Shown: positions 1 to 6,996, counted from the stretch's first letter. The stretch is 15,917 nt of DNA from Methanoregula sp. (GCA_023228295.1 JALOBP010000073.1:1-15917), one strand, 5' to 3'. The notes: generated by a model from the sequence alone, not told the origin. Made by a program: numbers and translations.

Positions 1-257
1 AAGATAATCGCCGGTGCAGCAAACGGTATTGATTTCCCAATAAGGATCCCACGCTCGGCATTGACCTTCTCAATCGCGATCTGGTTGGCATTCGCCATCT
101 CCCGCAGGGCGGAATCCACCTTCTCGTCCATGGCCAGGAGCGCATGGGACACGGCCTGTCGGGAGATGCCCAGCTGCTGGGCTATCGTGATGTTGGACAC
201 GCCACTCCTCCGCATGGTCCAGAACCCGAACCCTTTCTCGTTCGTGGGCAGAAGCAT
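1..257 (-). CDS. HTH transcriptional regulator, 3' part beyond window
   Basis: The frame is open from an ATG at 257 to the left edge (85 codons, no stop), so this is an N-terminal fragment. Residues about 17-41 form a helix-turn-helix, with 'ITIAQQLGISRQAVSHAL' reading as turn plus recognition helix of the sigma-70 region 4/Tfx-like type. It is followed by a charged helix (residues 43-68) that may act as a linker or dimerisation segment. The start is chosen because the protein reads MLLPTNEKGFGF without interruption and a TATA-like box (281-287, minus strand) lies 27 bases upstream, which predicts a leaderless mRNA. A perfect inverted repeat sits between that box and the start, suggesting autoregulation. 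DNA binding is well supported. The effector or sensor part lies outside the window, so the regulon and ligand are unknown. Confidence 0.75.
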   Translation of the reverse strand, partial: MLLPTNEKGFGFWTMRRSGVSNITIAQQLGISRQAVSHALLAMDEKVDSALREMANANQIAIEKVNAERGILIGKSIPFAAPAII

Positions 258-258
258 A

Positions 259-287
259 TGTCAACATTAGTATGTTGACAGTATAAA
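259..287 (-). promoter_or_regulatory. TATA box plus palindromic operator of the HTH regulator
   Basis: TGTCAACAT (259-267), spacer TAGT, ATGTTGACA (272-280) is a perfect inverted repeat with 9-bp arms. It begins two bases upstream of the regulator ATG (255-257 on the minus strand). On that strand TTTATAC occupies 287-281, about 27 bases before the start codon. The dyad therefore fills the space between TATA box and expected transcription start, the usual place for an archaeal repressor that blocks polymerase recruitment. Confidence 0.7.
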
Positions 288-376
288 CATTACGGGAGAT
301 CAGGGCCCTCCCGGGATTCCCCCGGCACTAAATCGTGACGGAGCGGATGCGGGTTTATGTTGGTGACGGACCGCCC

Positions 377-427
377 GCGTCACGTGCGTGATGCACCTTC
401 ACCCCGCACGCTCAACCCAGTTATAAT
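377..427 (+). promoter_or_regulatory. Promoter of the Endonuc_Holl gene
   Basis: TTATAAT at 421-427 lies about 24 bases before the ATG at 448, the spacing of a leaderless archaeal promoter. Upstream, GCGTCAC (377-383) and GTGATGC (388-394) form a 7-bp inverted repeat with one mismatch that could bind an activator. The second element is speculative. Confidence 0.45.
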
Positions 428-447
428 TCTCCCCCCCACCATCCCCT

Positions 448-903
448 ATGTCGTTTGCGGAAATCCTCATCCCCGTCATCATCTCCCTTGTTGCCGGTTT
501 TGCTCTCGGCTTCCTGTACGTGAAAGCGCAGATCTCTGCTATCGAAGCCCGGTACCGCGCCGAGCTTGAGAAATGGAAGATGGAAGCCGCTGGTGAGATC
601 CGCAGGGATTCCGTGAACCGATCCCGCTCAACCCTGAAAGGGAAGATTGCCGAGCAGATGGCCCCGCTCCTGCCTGAATTCACCTACAACCCGGCCGATG
701 CCCGTTTCATCGGGTCGCCCATTGACTACGTGATCTTCGATGGCCTGACCGACGTTGCGGACGAGAAGAAATCAGAAATCCGGATTATTTTTATGGACAT
801 TAAACATGGCACCGGCAGCCTCAGCAGGACCCAGCGGGTGATCCGGGATGCGGTTCGGGCACACCAGGTTGACTGGGAAACCCTGCGGATCCCCGGAAAA
901 TAG
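448..903 (+). CDS. Membrane-anchored Holliday junction resolvase-related endonuclease (Endonuc_Holl family)
   Basis: A 151-residue protein. Residues 5-26 are one hydrophobic helix, 29-72 a charged helix, and 85-148 a compact nuclease-like core. The core has FIGSPIDYVIFDGLTDV (D93), IIFMDIKHG (D117, K119) and SRTQRVIRDAV (Q129), resembling a PD-(D/E)XK arrangement in the family described as endonuclease related to archaeal Holliday junction resolvase. The family link rests on these motifs and on length. Activity on junctions is not established for most members, and true archaeal Hjc lacks the membrane helix. Function is probably DNA cleavage or repair near the membrane, inferred only. A TATA box 24 bases upstream supports this ATG. 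The next gene lies about 110 bases downstream on the same strand. Confidence 0.75.
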   Translation: MSFAEILIPVIISLVAGFALGFLYVKAQISAIEARYRAELEKWKMEAAGEIRRDSVNRSRSTLKGKIAEQMAPLLPEFTYNPADARFIGSPIDYVIFDGLTDVADEKKSEIRIIFMDIKHGTGSLSRTQRVIRDAVRAHQVDWETLRIPGK

Positions 904-1015
904 GTAAATAACTTCGGGAAAATGAAGAAGAGTGCATCAGGATTTCGCCACTCTAGAGAGAGGACTTATTACCTCACGTTTCCAATCCATGCACTTGAAG
1001 CAGGTGCCTACAAAC

Positions 1016-1201
1016 ATGGAGACCATCATCAAGGTAATCAGTTGTTTTCTTGCGCTGTTCGTGATCGCTAATGGTATCTGGGTTGCGTTTATGCCCCCGT
1101 TCGGTGACGAACCGGTAGGCTTTGCCATCATCGCGATTGGCATCTTCATCCCTATCATCACTTTTTCCGTGGCAAGGATGAGCGAGTGCCGGTACGACTG
1201 A
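1016..1201 (+). CDS. Small membrane protein, unknown function
   Basis: A 61-residue protein with two predicted membrane helices (about residues 5-23 and 31-52), separated by a short loop containing PPFGDEP, and a polar C-terminus (ARMSECRYD). An in-frame ATG at 932 would give 89 residues, but the ATG at 1016 is preferred. It follows AGGTG at 1002-1006 with normal spacing, and the protein then begins directly with a short positively charged segment and a helix, whereas residues from the longer start look non-coding. I do not recognise a named family. It may share a transcript with the nuclease upstream, but the gap of about 110 bases leaves that open. Confidence 0.6.
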   Translation: METIIKVISCFLALFVIANGIWVAFMPPFGDEPVGFAIIAIGIFIPIITFSVARMSECRYD

Positions 1202-1235
1202 TTACATCCCGGGTGAACACATTTACCCTTGACCG

Positions 1236-1256
1236 GTTTTTAAAAACAAAAAAATT
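1236..1256. terminator. Bidirectional T-rich terminator between convergent genes
   Basis: GTTTTTAAAAAC (1236-1247) is a 12-bp palindrome followed by seven A residues. It gives a T-run after the plus-strand gene ending at 1201 and T-runs immediately after the minus-strand lipoprotein gene ending at 1260. Oligo-T tracts are the main archaeal intrinsic terminators. Confidence 0.55.
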
Positions 1257-1259
1257 GGA

Positions 1260-1766
1260 TTAGTTGTAAGTCCGGAACGGGACGTAATCGTCAAAGATTT
1301 TAACCTGGTTGCCCTGAGGATCAGTTGCCCAGATCTCGACCCTGTTCACATTGCCCATCTCGGATGTAACCGGTAATGAAACTGAGTCTCCTACCCGGAA
1401 CGTGGTATGTCTCGTGATAGATCCGGTCTCAACTTTACCATCGGCACGGGTTATCTTGACATCCACAGCAAGAATGAAGTTCAACCCTTTTCCTCCACGA
1501 ATTGTCGTGGTAATTTGCGGGTCGATAGCTTCTCCATTTCCGGCTACCTGAACCTCGAGGCTCCACATATCCGGGAGTGTCTGGGTGGGTCCGGGTGTTG
1601 ATGAAACGCTGGTAGGGACTGGTGTGGGGACGTTCGTCTCGATGGTTGGCTCCGGTGTTGCGATGGTCGGTGTAGCGACCGGTGTCTCCGTCTTTGTACA
1701 GCCGGCGACTAAGACAAGCATCGTGCAGAACACGAGCATGCCGACTATAGTCAGGATCTTTTTCAT
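1260..1766 (-). CDS. Secreted lipoprotein with Pro/Thr-rich linker
   Basis: A 168-residue protein starting MKKILTIVGM. Residues 1-22 form a signal peptide that ends in a lipobox (L19-V-A-G-C23), so the mature protein is probably lipid-anchored at Cys23 on the outer face of the membrane. Residues 24-68 are a Thr/Pro-rich stalk typical of archaeal surface proteins. Residues 69-168 look like a single beta-rich domain (WSLEVQVAGNGEAIDP to IFDDYVPFRTYN). A longer in-frame start at 1820 adds 18 residues without signal-peptide features. The inner ATG has a TATA-like CTTATAAT (1795-1788) about 25 bases upstream and is chosen for that reason. The domain's ligand or role is not recognisable. It may bind ions or interact with other envelope proteins. 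Confidence 0.75.
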   Translation of the reverse strand: MKKILTIVGMLVFCTMLVLVAGCTKTETPVATPTIATPEPTIETNVPTPVPTSVSSTPGPTQTLPDMWSLEVQVAGNGEAIDPQITTTIRGGKGLNFILAVDVKITRADGKVETGSITRHTTFRVGDSVSLPVTSEMGNVNRVEIWATDPQGNQVKIFDDYVPFRTYN

Positions 1767-1787
1767 ACTCGAATGGTTGCCTGTCGG

Positions 1788-1795
1788 ATTATAAG
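1788..1795 (-). promoter_or_regulatory. TATA box of lipoprotein gene
   Basis: CTTATAAT on the minus strand lies about 25 bases before the ATG at 1766, predicting a leaderless mRNA and deciding between the two possible starts. Confidence 0.5.
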
Positions 1796-1912
1796 ATGGT
1801 TGTGCCTTAAAAAAGGCCACAGTCTATACCTGGCAATTGAGTGCCGGGTTTTTGGCTGGTCCCGTCGAAATTCTCCCGCAATCCTTATCCCGCACGGGAA
1901 TGAGGATGTACT

Positions 1913-2473
1913 ATGAATGAACAGCATCCTGTCCGGTGGAAATCTATGGTGGGCCTTGGGATACTCGGTGCCATTTTAGGCTTGTTTATGCTCTTCTTTT
2001 CAAATCTTGCTACGGATATGATTGCAGTCCTTGCAGGCTTTATCATCGTCCTGTTGTCGGCGATCTTCCTTGTTGAAGGTCTCTGTATTGATGCCGAGGG
2101 CTGGTCCCGCTGGTGTATCATCGGTCTCGGGGTGTTCGGACTCATTGTCGGGCTCCTGTCCATTGCTATGCCTACACTGCTGGTTATTTCAACGGGGCTC
2201 CTCATCGGGATCTTCCTGCTCATCTTCGGGATAGGCGAGATAGTGATTGGTGTTGGTATGGCCATTGTTGAGACCATGGTGCGGATGGTCTTTATCATGA
2301 TCGGCATCTTCTCGATGATTGTCGGTATCTTCCTGATTATCAACCCCGCGCTGAGCCTCAATATCTTTGTCTGGCTTGTCGGCCTGTACCTGCTGGTCAT
2401 TGGCCTGATGCGGGTTGCACACGGTCTCAATGAGCGGGATGTGGACGATGAGGCCACGGTCCGGCGGTTATAA
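1913..2473 (+). CDS. HdeD-family (DUF308) six-helix membrane protein
   Basis: A 186-residue, very hydrophobic protein with six predicted membrane helices at about 10-30, 34-58, 66-86, 88-115, 122-143 and 149-168. The helices are Gly/Ile-rich and paired, with loops such as CIDAEGWSRW between pairs. The C-terminal tail is charged (NERDVDDEATVRRL). This repeated pair architecture and length match the HdeD/DUF308 family. Escherichia coli HdeD is linked to acid resistance, but the role in archaea is unknown. GAGGATG at 1902-1908 is a ribosome site just before the ATG. TCCTTATCC (about 1882-1890) could be the TATA element, followed by the small dyad TCCCG-CA-CGGGA. Confidence 0.75.
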   Translation: MNEQHPVRWKSMVGLGILGAILGLFMLFFSNLATDMIAVLAGFIIVLLSAIFLVEGLCIDAEGWSRWCIIGLGVFGLIVGLLSIAMPTLLVISTGLLIGIFLLIFGIGEIVIGVGMAIVETMVRMVFIMIGIFSMIVGIFLIINPALSLNIFVWLVGLYLLVIGLMRVAHGLNERDVDDEATVRRL

Positions 2474-2475
2474 TC

Positions 2476-2482
2476 TTTTTTT
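2476..2482 (+). terminator. Oligo-T terminator after HdeD gene
   Basis: A run of seven T residues begins three bases after the stop codon at 2471-2473, a typical archaeal termination signal. Confidence 0.5.
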
Positions 2483-2640
2483 ATGGATTGTGGCGGGTTT
2501 TCGCTGTGATATTATATGAGAAACATGTGGTATTCTCCGTGGAAAACCGGGCATATTCCGTTGTGTTTGGCTTTTTAGTCCCGCTGGGAGAATTCCATGT
2601 TTTGTTTTCGCCTGTCCCGACAATAGGCAGGTAGTGTTGA

Positions 2641-2664
2641 AAATAAAAAAAAAATTAAAAAAAA
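2641..2664 (-). terminator. Oligo-T terminator after DEAD-box helicase gene
   Basis: The plus strand here is almost pure A, so the minus-strand transcript reads T8, then T10 and more T within 24 bases. It starts about ten bases after the helicase stop codon. Confidence 0.6.
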
Positions 2665-2674
2665 GGGAAATTGT

Positions 2675-4291
2675 TCAGTACCGCTGCGGCTTATTGCCGC
2701 CGGATGCCGGTTCGATACCCGTGGGTTGGTTCCGGATCGTCCTCTCTTTCATGATGGTATAAACCTCGGTGGCATGCTCTTTTGGCACTTCCACAAAGGA
2801 GTAGGAGTCGAGGATGCGAATGGCGCCGATTGCTTTTCCTGGGATACCTGTCTCACCGGCAATTGCCCCGACGATATCCTTGGGGGCAACCTTGTGCATT
2901 CGGCCGACGGCAAGGAAGAACCGGACCATACCGACCTCTGCACCGGTATCGGCAAAGTCCATATCCTCGCGCCTCTTCTCTTCCTGTCCCCCGGTGGTGC
3001 TGACTTCCATCTGGATCTTAAGGAGTGCTGCTGCGATCTCGATGGAAGAATGATCTTCCTCGCTCTCCTCTTCGATGATCCGAATATAGGATTCAAGACC
3101 GCCGGCTTTTACAGCCTCTCGGACCTTTTCAAGCATAGCGCGGATACGGGTCTCGGCCACGTCGCTCTGTGAGGGAACTGGCATACGGGCGATCTGGACT
3201 TTTGCGTACTTCTGGATCTCGTGGAGCTTTGTGAAGTCCCGTGGTGAGACGAAGGTAACCGCCTTGCCGCTCTTGCCTGCCCTGCCTGTCCTGCCGATAC
3301 GGTGGACGTAATATTCTACATCCTGCGGGACATCGAAGTTGATTACGAGATCCACGTCGTCCACGTCAATCCCGCGTGCAGCGACATCGGTGGCGATCAG
3401 TATATCAATCGCCCCTTTCCTGAACCCGCTCATTACACGGTCGCGTTGGGACTGTTTCATGTCACCGTGCAGTTCATCTGCCCGGTAGCCACGCGCTCTC
3501 ACTTTACCGGAGAGCTCCTCGGCCCTGCGCTTGGTGTTGCAGAAGATGATAGCGAGCTGGGGGTCCTCTAAATCGATGAGGCGACATAGTACATCGAGTT
3601 TTTCGCGTTCCTTAACCTCGATATAGGACTGCTCGATTTGTGGTACGGTCAGTTCGGCATACTGGACGCGGACGAACTCCGGCTTGTTCTGGAAGCGTTT
3701 CGAGATGTCGATGATCGGCTGCGGAAGGGTTGCTGAGAAGAGCAGCGTCTGTCGCTCCTGCGGAACCTTCTTTAAGATCAGCTCGATATCGTCCCGGAAG
3801 CCCATGTCGAGCATCTGGTCGGCCTCGTCGAGGACAACCGTCTTCACGTCGCCCAGCTGGAGTGTCCTGCGGTCAAGGTGGTCCATGATCCGCCCGGGTG
3901 TGCCGATGACAATATGGACGCCCGCATGGAGTGCCTTGAGCTGGCGTTCGATGGGCTGGCCCCCGTAGACTGGCAAGACGGTGATGCGGGGAAGGTGGGC
4001 GAGGAGACTTGAGAACTCTTCGGCGATCTGCATACAAAGTTCGCGGGTCGGGCAGAGCACAAGAGCCTGCACGCAACGTTTCGTGGGTTCGATCTTTTCA
4101 ATGACAGGGATACCGAACGCGGCTGTCTTGCCGGTGCCGGTCTGTGCCTGGGCTGTTACATCGCGCCCGGCCTGGATGAGAGGAATGGCGAGTGCCTGGA
4201 TAGGCGAGGGCTCTTCAAAGCCCATATCTTCTATAGCTCTGCCGACTTCCTTTGATAGGTTGAAGTCGGAAAACTGAATTCGTGAATTCAT
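2675..4291 (-). CDS. DEAD-box ATP-dependent RNA helicase with DbpA-type RNA-binding domain (CsdA/DeaD-like)
   Basis: A 538-residue helicase with all core motifs in order: Q motif (F7, Q31), AQTGTGKT (49-56), PTRELC (81-86), TPGRIMDHL (131-139), DEAD (155-158), SAT (186-188), IIFCNTKRR (248-256), ATDVAARGIDV (300-310) and HRIGRTGRAG (330-339). After a helical linker (380-450), residues about 455-525 (VRFFLAVGRMHKVAP to EVYTIMKERTIR) form a DbpA-like RNA-binding domain as in bacterial CsdA/DbpA, which act on ribosomal RNA and in cold adaptation. The enzyme unwinds RNA with ATP in the cytoplasm. The ATG at 4291 is chosen because AGGAG precedes it at short spacing and the protein then starts at the Q-motif region. 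A longer open frame to 4576 crosses the promoter and adds unconserved-looking residues. The gene is divergent from the flavoprotein gene. Confidence 0.93.
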   Translation of the reverse strand: MNSRIQFSDFNLSKEVGRAIEDMGFEEPSPIQALAIPLIQAGRDVTAQAQTGTGKTAAFGIPVIEKIEPTKRCVQALVLCPTRELCMQIAEEFSSLLAHLPRITVLPVYGGQPIERQLKALHAGVHIVIGTPGRIMDHLDRRTLQLGDVKTVVLDEADQMLDMGFRDDIELILKKVPQERQTLLFSATLPQPIIDISKRFQNKPEFVRVQYAELTVPQIEQSYIEVKEREKLDVLCRLIDLEDPQLAIIFCNTKRRAEELSGKVRARGYRADELHGDMKQSQRDRVMSGFRKGAIDILIATDVAARGIDVDDVDLVINFDVPQDVEYYVHRIGRTGRAGKSGKAVTFVSPRDFTKLHEIQKYAKVQIARMPVPSQSDVAETRIRAMLEKVREAVKAGGLESYIRIIEEESEEDHSSIEIAAALLKIQMEVSTTGGQEEKRREDMDFADTGAEVGMVRFFLAVGRMHKVAPKDIVGAIAGETGIPGKAIGAIRILDSYSFVEVPKEHATEVYTIMKERTIRNQPTGIEPASGGNKPQRY

Positions 4292-4317
4292 ATCGCTCCT
4301 ATATTTGGCGTGAGAGC

Positions 4318-4382
4318 TCATAAGATGGCGCATCGGAACAGGCAGATCCTGCCGTGCTTTTATCCACATCGTTTTTTTATAA
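4318..4382. promoter_or_regulatory. Divergent promoter region, helicase and flavoprotein
   Basis: On the plus strand TTTATAA (4376-4382) sits about 35 bases before the ATG at 4413, which also has AGGTG at 4404-4408. On the minus strand TCTTATGAG (4326-4318) sits about 30 bases before the helicase ATG at 4291. The two start codons are 121 bases apart, so the genes may share regulatory space. Confidence 0.45.
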
Positions 4383-4412
4383 CAGCATATCAACATACCC
4401 AGTAGGTGTACC

Positions 4413-4988
4413 ATGAAAGTCGTTGCATTCAATGGGAGTGCGAGAAAAGATGGCAACACGGCTATCCTTGTAGAGACTGTCTTTAATGAACTGAAAAAGG
4501 AGAAGATCAAGACCGAGCTCGTCCAGCTGGCTGGAAAGAAGATCCGTGGTTGTACGGCGTGCGGGATGTGCTTCACGAATCAGGATAAGCGGTGCGCGGT
4601 GAAAGGAGATATCCTCAATGACTGTATCGATAAGATGCTGGATGCAGATGGGATCATCCTCGCTTCGCCCACGTACTTCACGGATGTTTCGGCCGAAATG
4701 AAGGCCCTGATTGACCGTGCTGGGTACGTGGCAAAGGCCAACCAGGATATGTTCCGGAGGAAAGTAGGGGCATCGGTGGTCGCGGTCCGGCGGGCCGGAG
4801 CAATTCACGCGTTCGACACCATGAATCATTTCTTCTTTATCAGCCAGATGGTTGTTCCCGGCTCATCCTATTGGAATATAGGGATCGGCCTTGCCCAGGG
4901 CGACGTGAATAACGATGAGGAAGGTATCATGACGATGAAGACGCTGGGAAAGAACATGGCGTGGCTGTTGAAGAAAATCGGCGAATAA
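4413..4988 (+). CDS. Iron-sulfur flavoprotein (NADPH-dependent FMN reductase family)
   Basis: A 191-residue protein with a flavodoxin-like fold. FNGSARKDGNTA (6-17) is the FMN phosphate-binding loop, GCTACGMCF with Cys47, Cys50 and Cys53 plus Cys61 gives CX2CX2CX7C, and ILASPTYFTDVSAEMKALIDR (about 77-97) is the second flavin-contact segment. The compact cysteine motif and FMN domain are characteristic of Isf proteins of methanogens, which carry a [4Fe-4S] cluster and FMN and pass electrons from ferredoxin, perhaps to oxygen or peroxide. The exact acceptor is not readable from sequence. The protein is cytoplasmic. Transcription likely starts from the TTTATAA box at 4376, and AGGTG precedes the ATG. 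A nine-T run follows the stop directly. Confidence 0.85.
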   Translation: MKVVAFNGSARKDGNTAILVETVFNELKKEKIKTELVQLAGKKIRGCTACGMCFTNQDKRCAVKGDILNDCIDKMLDADGIILASPTYFTDVSAEMKALIDRAGYVAKANQDMFRRKVGASVVAVRRAGAIHAFDTMNHFFFISQMVVPGSSYWNIGIGLAQGDVNNDEEGIMTMKTLGKNMAWLLKKIGE

Positions 4989-4997
4989 TTTTTTTTT
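4989..4997 (+). terminator. Oligo-T terminator after flavoprotein gene
   Basis: Nine consecutive T residues follow the stop codon (4986-4988) and overlap the 3' end of the convergent metallo-hydrolase gene, leaving only seven bases between the two stops. Confidence 0.55.
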
Positions 4998-5739
4998 AAA
5001 TCTCCACAGTCATCTCGTCCGTTGCAGCGATGAGCCCGGGGGAGACCTTCTCAAATTCATCCTGCACGGCTTTGCGCTCCCCCAGTGTTTTGTACACCTC
5101 GGCCCCGAAATGCATCAGTGCGAGGCGCTTCGCGTGTGCCTTCTCCGCGATCCCGATCGCGTCCTGGGGATTGAGGTGCGGCCATCCGGGACTTTCTTCC
5201 CCGGGCTTTAAGGCGCATTCGGTGATGAGTAAGTCGGCATCGCGGGCAAGGGTGACTGCATTGTCGCAGACGCCGGTGTCCGTGCAGTAAGCGATGATCT
5301 TCCCGTCGATTTCCACCCGGTAGCCAAAGCAGGGGACCGGGTGGATGAGCGGGAGGCACTCGACCGTGAACGGGAGCTTGTGGGTACCCTCCTCCAGTTC
5401 GATGGCATGGGCGGGGTACGGGAGGTTATTAAGCGGCACCGTGAACGGCTCCCCGACAAACGTGTCGAGGTGGGCAGCACCGCCCGGCAGGGTATAGATC
5501 TTCAGGCCCGCCTTGAGCCGGAACTTGACGAGCGTGTGGAGCCCGGCGATATGATCTATGTGGAAGTGGGAGAGGAAGAGGATAACCGGCTTCTCCTGCG
5601 AGATGTAGCGGTCGGCCTTTGCAATCCCGTTGCCGGCATCGAAGATAATGTCATACTCTTCCGTCTGCACGAGCACGGAGACGGTGTTGCCGGTGGCGGT
5701 GTCGAACCAGCCGTTGGTCCCAAGGAAGGTCACCTTCAT
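4996..5739 (-). CDS. Metallo-beta-lactamase fold hydrolase, RNase Z/phosphodiesterase-like
   Basis: A 247-residue protein starting MKVTFLGTNGW. The metal-binding signature HFHIDH (58-63) is complete, with further ligands H133 (in HPVPCFGYRVE, the HxxPxxGY pattern of RNase Z-like enzymes), D154 (YCTDTGV) and H210 (ALMHFGAEVY). These support a two-zinc hydrolase acting on phosphodiester or similar bonds. True archaeal RNase Z is longer and has a flexible arm (exosite), which I do not see, so tRNA processing is not assured. An upstream in-frame ATG at 5808 adds 23 residues rich in His/Pro before the beta-strand start and is rejected. No clear ribosome site or TATA box was found for the chosen start, so its position is moderately certain. 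Confidence 0.8.
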   Translation of the reverse strand: MKVTFLGTNGWFDTATGNTVSVLVQTEEYDIIFDAGNGIAKADRYISQEKPVILFLSHFHIDHIAGLHTLVKFRLKAGLKIYTLPGGAAHLDTFVGEPFTVPLNNLPYPAHAIELEEGTHKLPFTVECLPLIHPVPCFGYRVEIDGKIIAYCTDTGVCDNAVTLARDADLLITECALKPGEESPGWPHLNPQDAIGIAEKAHAKRLALMHFGAEVYKTLGERKAVQDEFEKVSPGLIAATDEMTVEI

Positions 5740-5820
5740 GATACAAGGGTTGGGCTGGTGAGGGAAAAAAGGGTGGCGGTGTGATGTGAAACTTGTTACA
5801 TTGGGCAACCAGAAAACACG

Positions 5821-6354
5821 TTACCGCTCCTTCTTCTTGTAGGGGTCGTATTCATAGGGGTTAATGTCCTTCTTTTCGGGCCCTGGCCGGTCGAAGATGG
5901 CAGAAGGATCAGTCCCCGGTCGGCTGTCCGTATTGGCGTCTGGTATGGACCTCCTGAAGTTTTCTCCCATGCCCGGACCTTTTGAAAATTCCGACTCATC
6001 CGGGGCAAAGAACAGGATCGCAACCACTGGGGTAACTGCATATTTGAAGGTATCTCTCTGATTAAAAATTCCCTCGGCCATCCATTGTGCGCTGAGCATG
6101 ACCGCAATGAGTACCCATGTCATAAGGATAAAGGCGATCTGGTACTGCAGTTTCGAAGCAAACCGGGATCTTCCCCTTACAAAAACGGTAATGTATAATC
6201 CTAAGTAGAGAATGAACAGGAGCAGGTAGACAAGATCCCAGATCCAACCCACGAACTGGGACGTAATCGCAGCATAGGTCATATACAGCACTCCAAAGAT
6301 GATCACGATGGTAAAAATCCACTCTTTTGTATCCTGCCAACCGATAATAATCAC
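5821..6354 (-). CDS. Four-helix membrane protein with charged C-terminal tail, unknown
   Basis: A 177-residue protein beginning with GTG at 6354. Predicted membrane helices lie at about 12-31, 36-59, 70-93 and 103-117, followed by a polar, Pro/Asp/Lys-rich tail (118-177, ending PYEYDPYKKKER) that is probably cytosolic and disordered. The GTG start is supported by TAATATAC (6384-6377, minus strand) about 26 bases upstream, implying a leaderless mRNA. An ATG two bases upstream runs straight into TGA. I recognise no family. Neighbours give no pathway clue. The gene lies 82 bases upstream of the metallo-hydrolase start on the same strand and could be cotranscribed with it. Confidence 0.65.
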   Translation of the reverse strand: MIIIGWQDTKEWIFTIVIIFGVLYMTYAAITSQFVGWIWDLVYLLLFILYLGLYITVFVRGRSRFASKLQYQIAFILMTWVLIAVMLSAQWMAEGIFNQRDTFKYAVTPVVAILFFAPDESEFSKGPGMGENFRRSIPDANTDSRPGTDPSAIFDRPGPEKKDINPYEYDPYKKKER

Positions 6355-6376
6355 ATCCGATAATTGAGAGTTTATT

Positions 6377-6384
6377 GTATATTA
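6377..6384 (-). promoter_or_regulatory. TATA box of four-helix membrane protein gene
   Basis: TAATATAC on the minus strand is 26 bases from the GTG at 6354, matching leaderless spacing and supporting a non-ATG start. Confidence 0.45.
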
Positions 6385-6416
6385 CCGGGCGTATTAATGG
6401 TTTTTTATTTGTTGTA

Positions 6417-6942
6417 GTGTACCCTGCCGGCATCAGCGGTCATCCAGGAAGTCACGCTGAATGGCACGGTGTCCACGCTCAGCCCGGAGAAAAATACCCT
6501 CACGCTCGAAAACCCGGTACGGCTGCGATTACCCGGCCGGAGGAACGCCTGTCTGTACGTTCACGCCGATTGACCGCATGCCGGTGGCCGGTGGCGTCCC
6601 CACATGTACGGTATATTCCGTCTTCAAAACAGGGGATGCTGCCGTTGCCACGAGCCTGGGAGGTATCGGCGGAACCTGGATCACGCTCGAAAAACACTAT
6701 GGGTTCGGCCAGGACGAGGAGTACGTGACCGAAACCGTGGGAGACCCGGGCTCGATCCCGACCCCGTTTGTCGGCGACTACGTGTTGGATATCACCATGA
6801 TCCCGACTGTACAACCTGTTCCGGAACAACCTGCACCGCAGCATCGGCCGATGTGAAGGTGACGGGCAGCGGTATTGCAGGAACTATCTGGCCCCGGTAT
6901 GCCCCGACAACGACCATGCATTGCAAATCTATATATCCCTAA
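6417..6942 (+). pseudogene. Frameshifted remnant of a secreted protein
   Basis: Three consecutive plus-strand segments read as one protein if the frame is changed twice. First TLPASAVIQEVTLNGTVSTL (about 6421-6480) looks like the end of a signal peptide (cleavage after ASA) plus mature start. It continues to LTLENPVR, then the next frame gives YGCDYPAGGTPVCTFTPIDR through FVGDYVLDITMIP (about 6515-6800), and then the first frame resumes with DCTTCSGTTCTAASADVKVTG to the TAA at 6940-6942. A TAG lies directly before the first segment, so the signal-peptide start is also missing. Several Cys residues and G/T/V-rich strands suggest an extracellular beta domain. The two shifts compensate, so sequencing errors are an alternative, but the missing 5' end favours true decay. 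Confidence 0.65.
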
Positions 6943-6989
6943 AATCGGATTGATTTTTTATTTTCCGGTAACCGGAAAATCGGAGGTGA
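6930..6989 (+). promoter_or_regulatory. Promoter, perfect inverted repeat and strong RBS of small acidic gene
   Basis: TATATAT (6930-6936) is a likely TATA box. ATTTTCCGG (6960-6968), TAA, CCGGAAAAT (6972-6980) is a perfect 9-bp-arm inverted repeat, and GGAGGTGA (6982-6989), a full match to the ribosomal anti-SD, follows one base later. If the TATA box is used, transcription starts at about 6960, so the dyad is either an operator at the start site or a leader hairpin touching the ribosome site. Confidence 0.55.
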
Positions 6990-6996
6990 GGTGTGG

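Noticed and set aside
1885..2457. Minus-strand open frame opposite the HdeD-family gene
   Set aside because: Repetitive Ile/Met/Pro/Thr/Arg composition is the expected complement of membrane-helix codons on the other strand.
4292..4576. N-terminal extension of the helicase to an upstream start
   Set aside because: The extension would cover the divergent promoter and part of the flavoprotein gene, and an AGGAG site fits the ATG at 4291.
4377..4829. Minus-strand open frame opposite the flavoprotein gene
   Set aside because: The plus-strand gene has full FMN and Fe-S motifs, and the mirror frame has none and crosses the divergent promoter.
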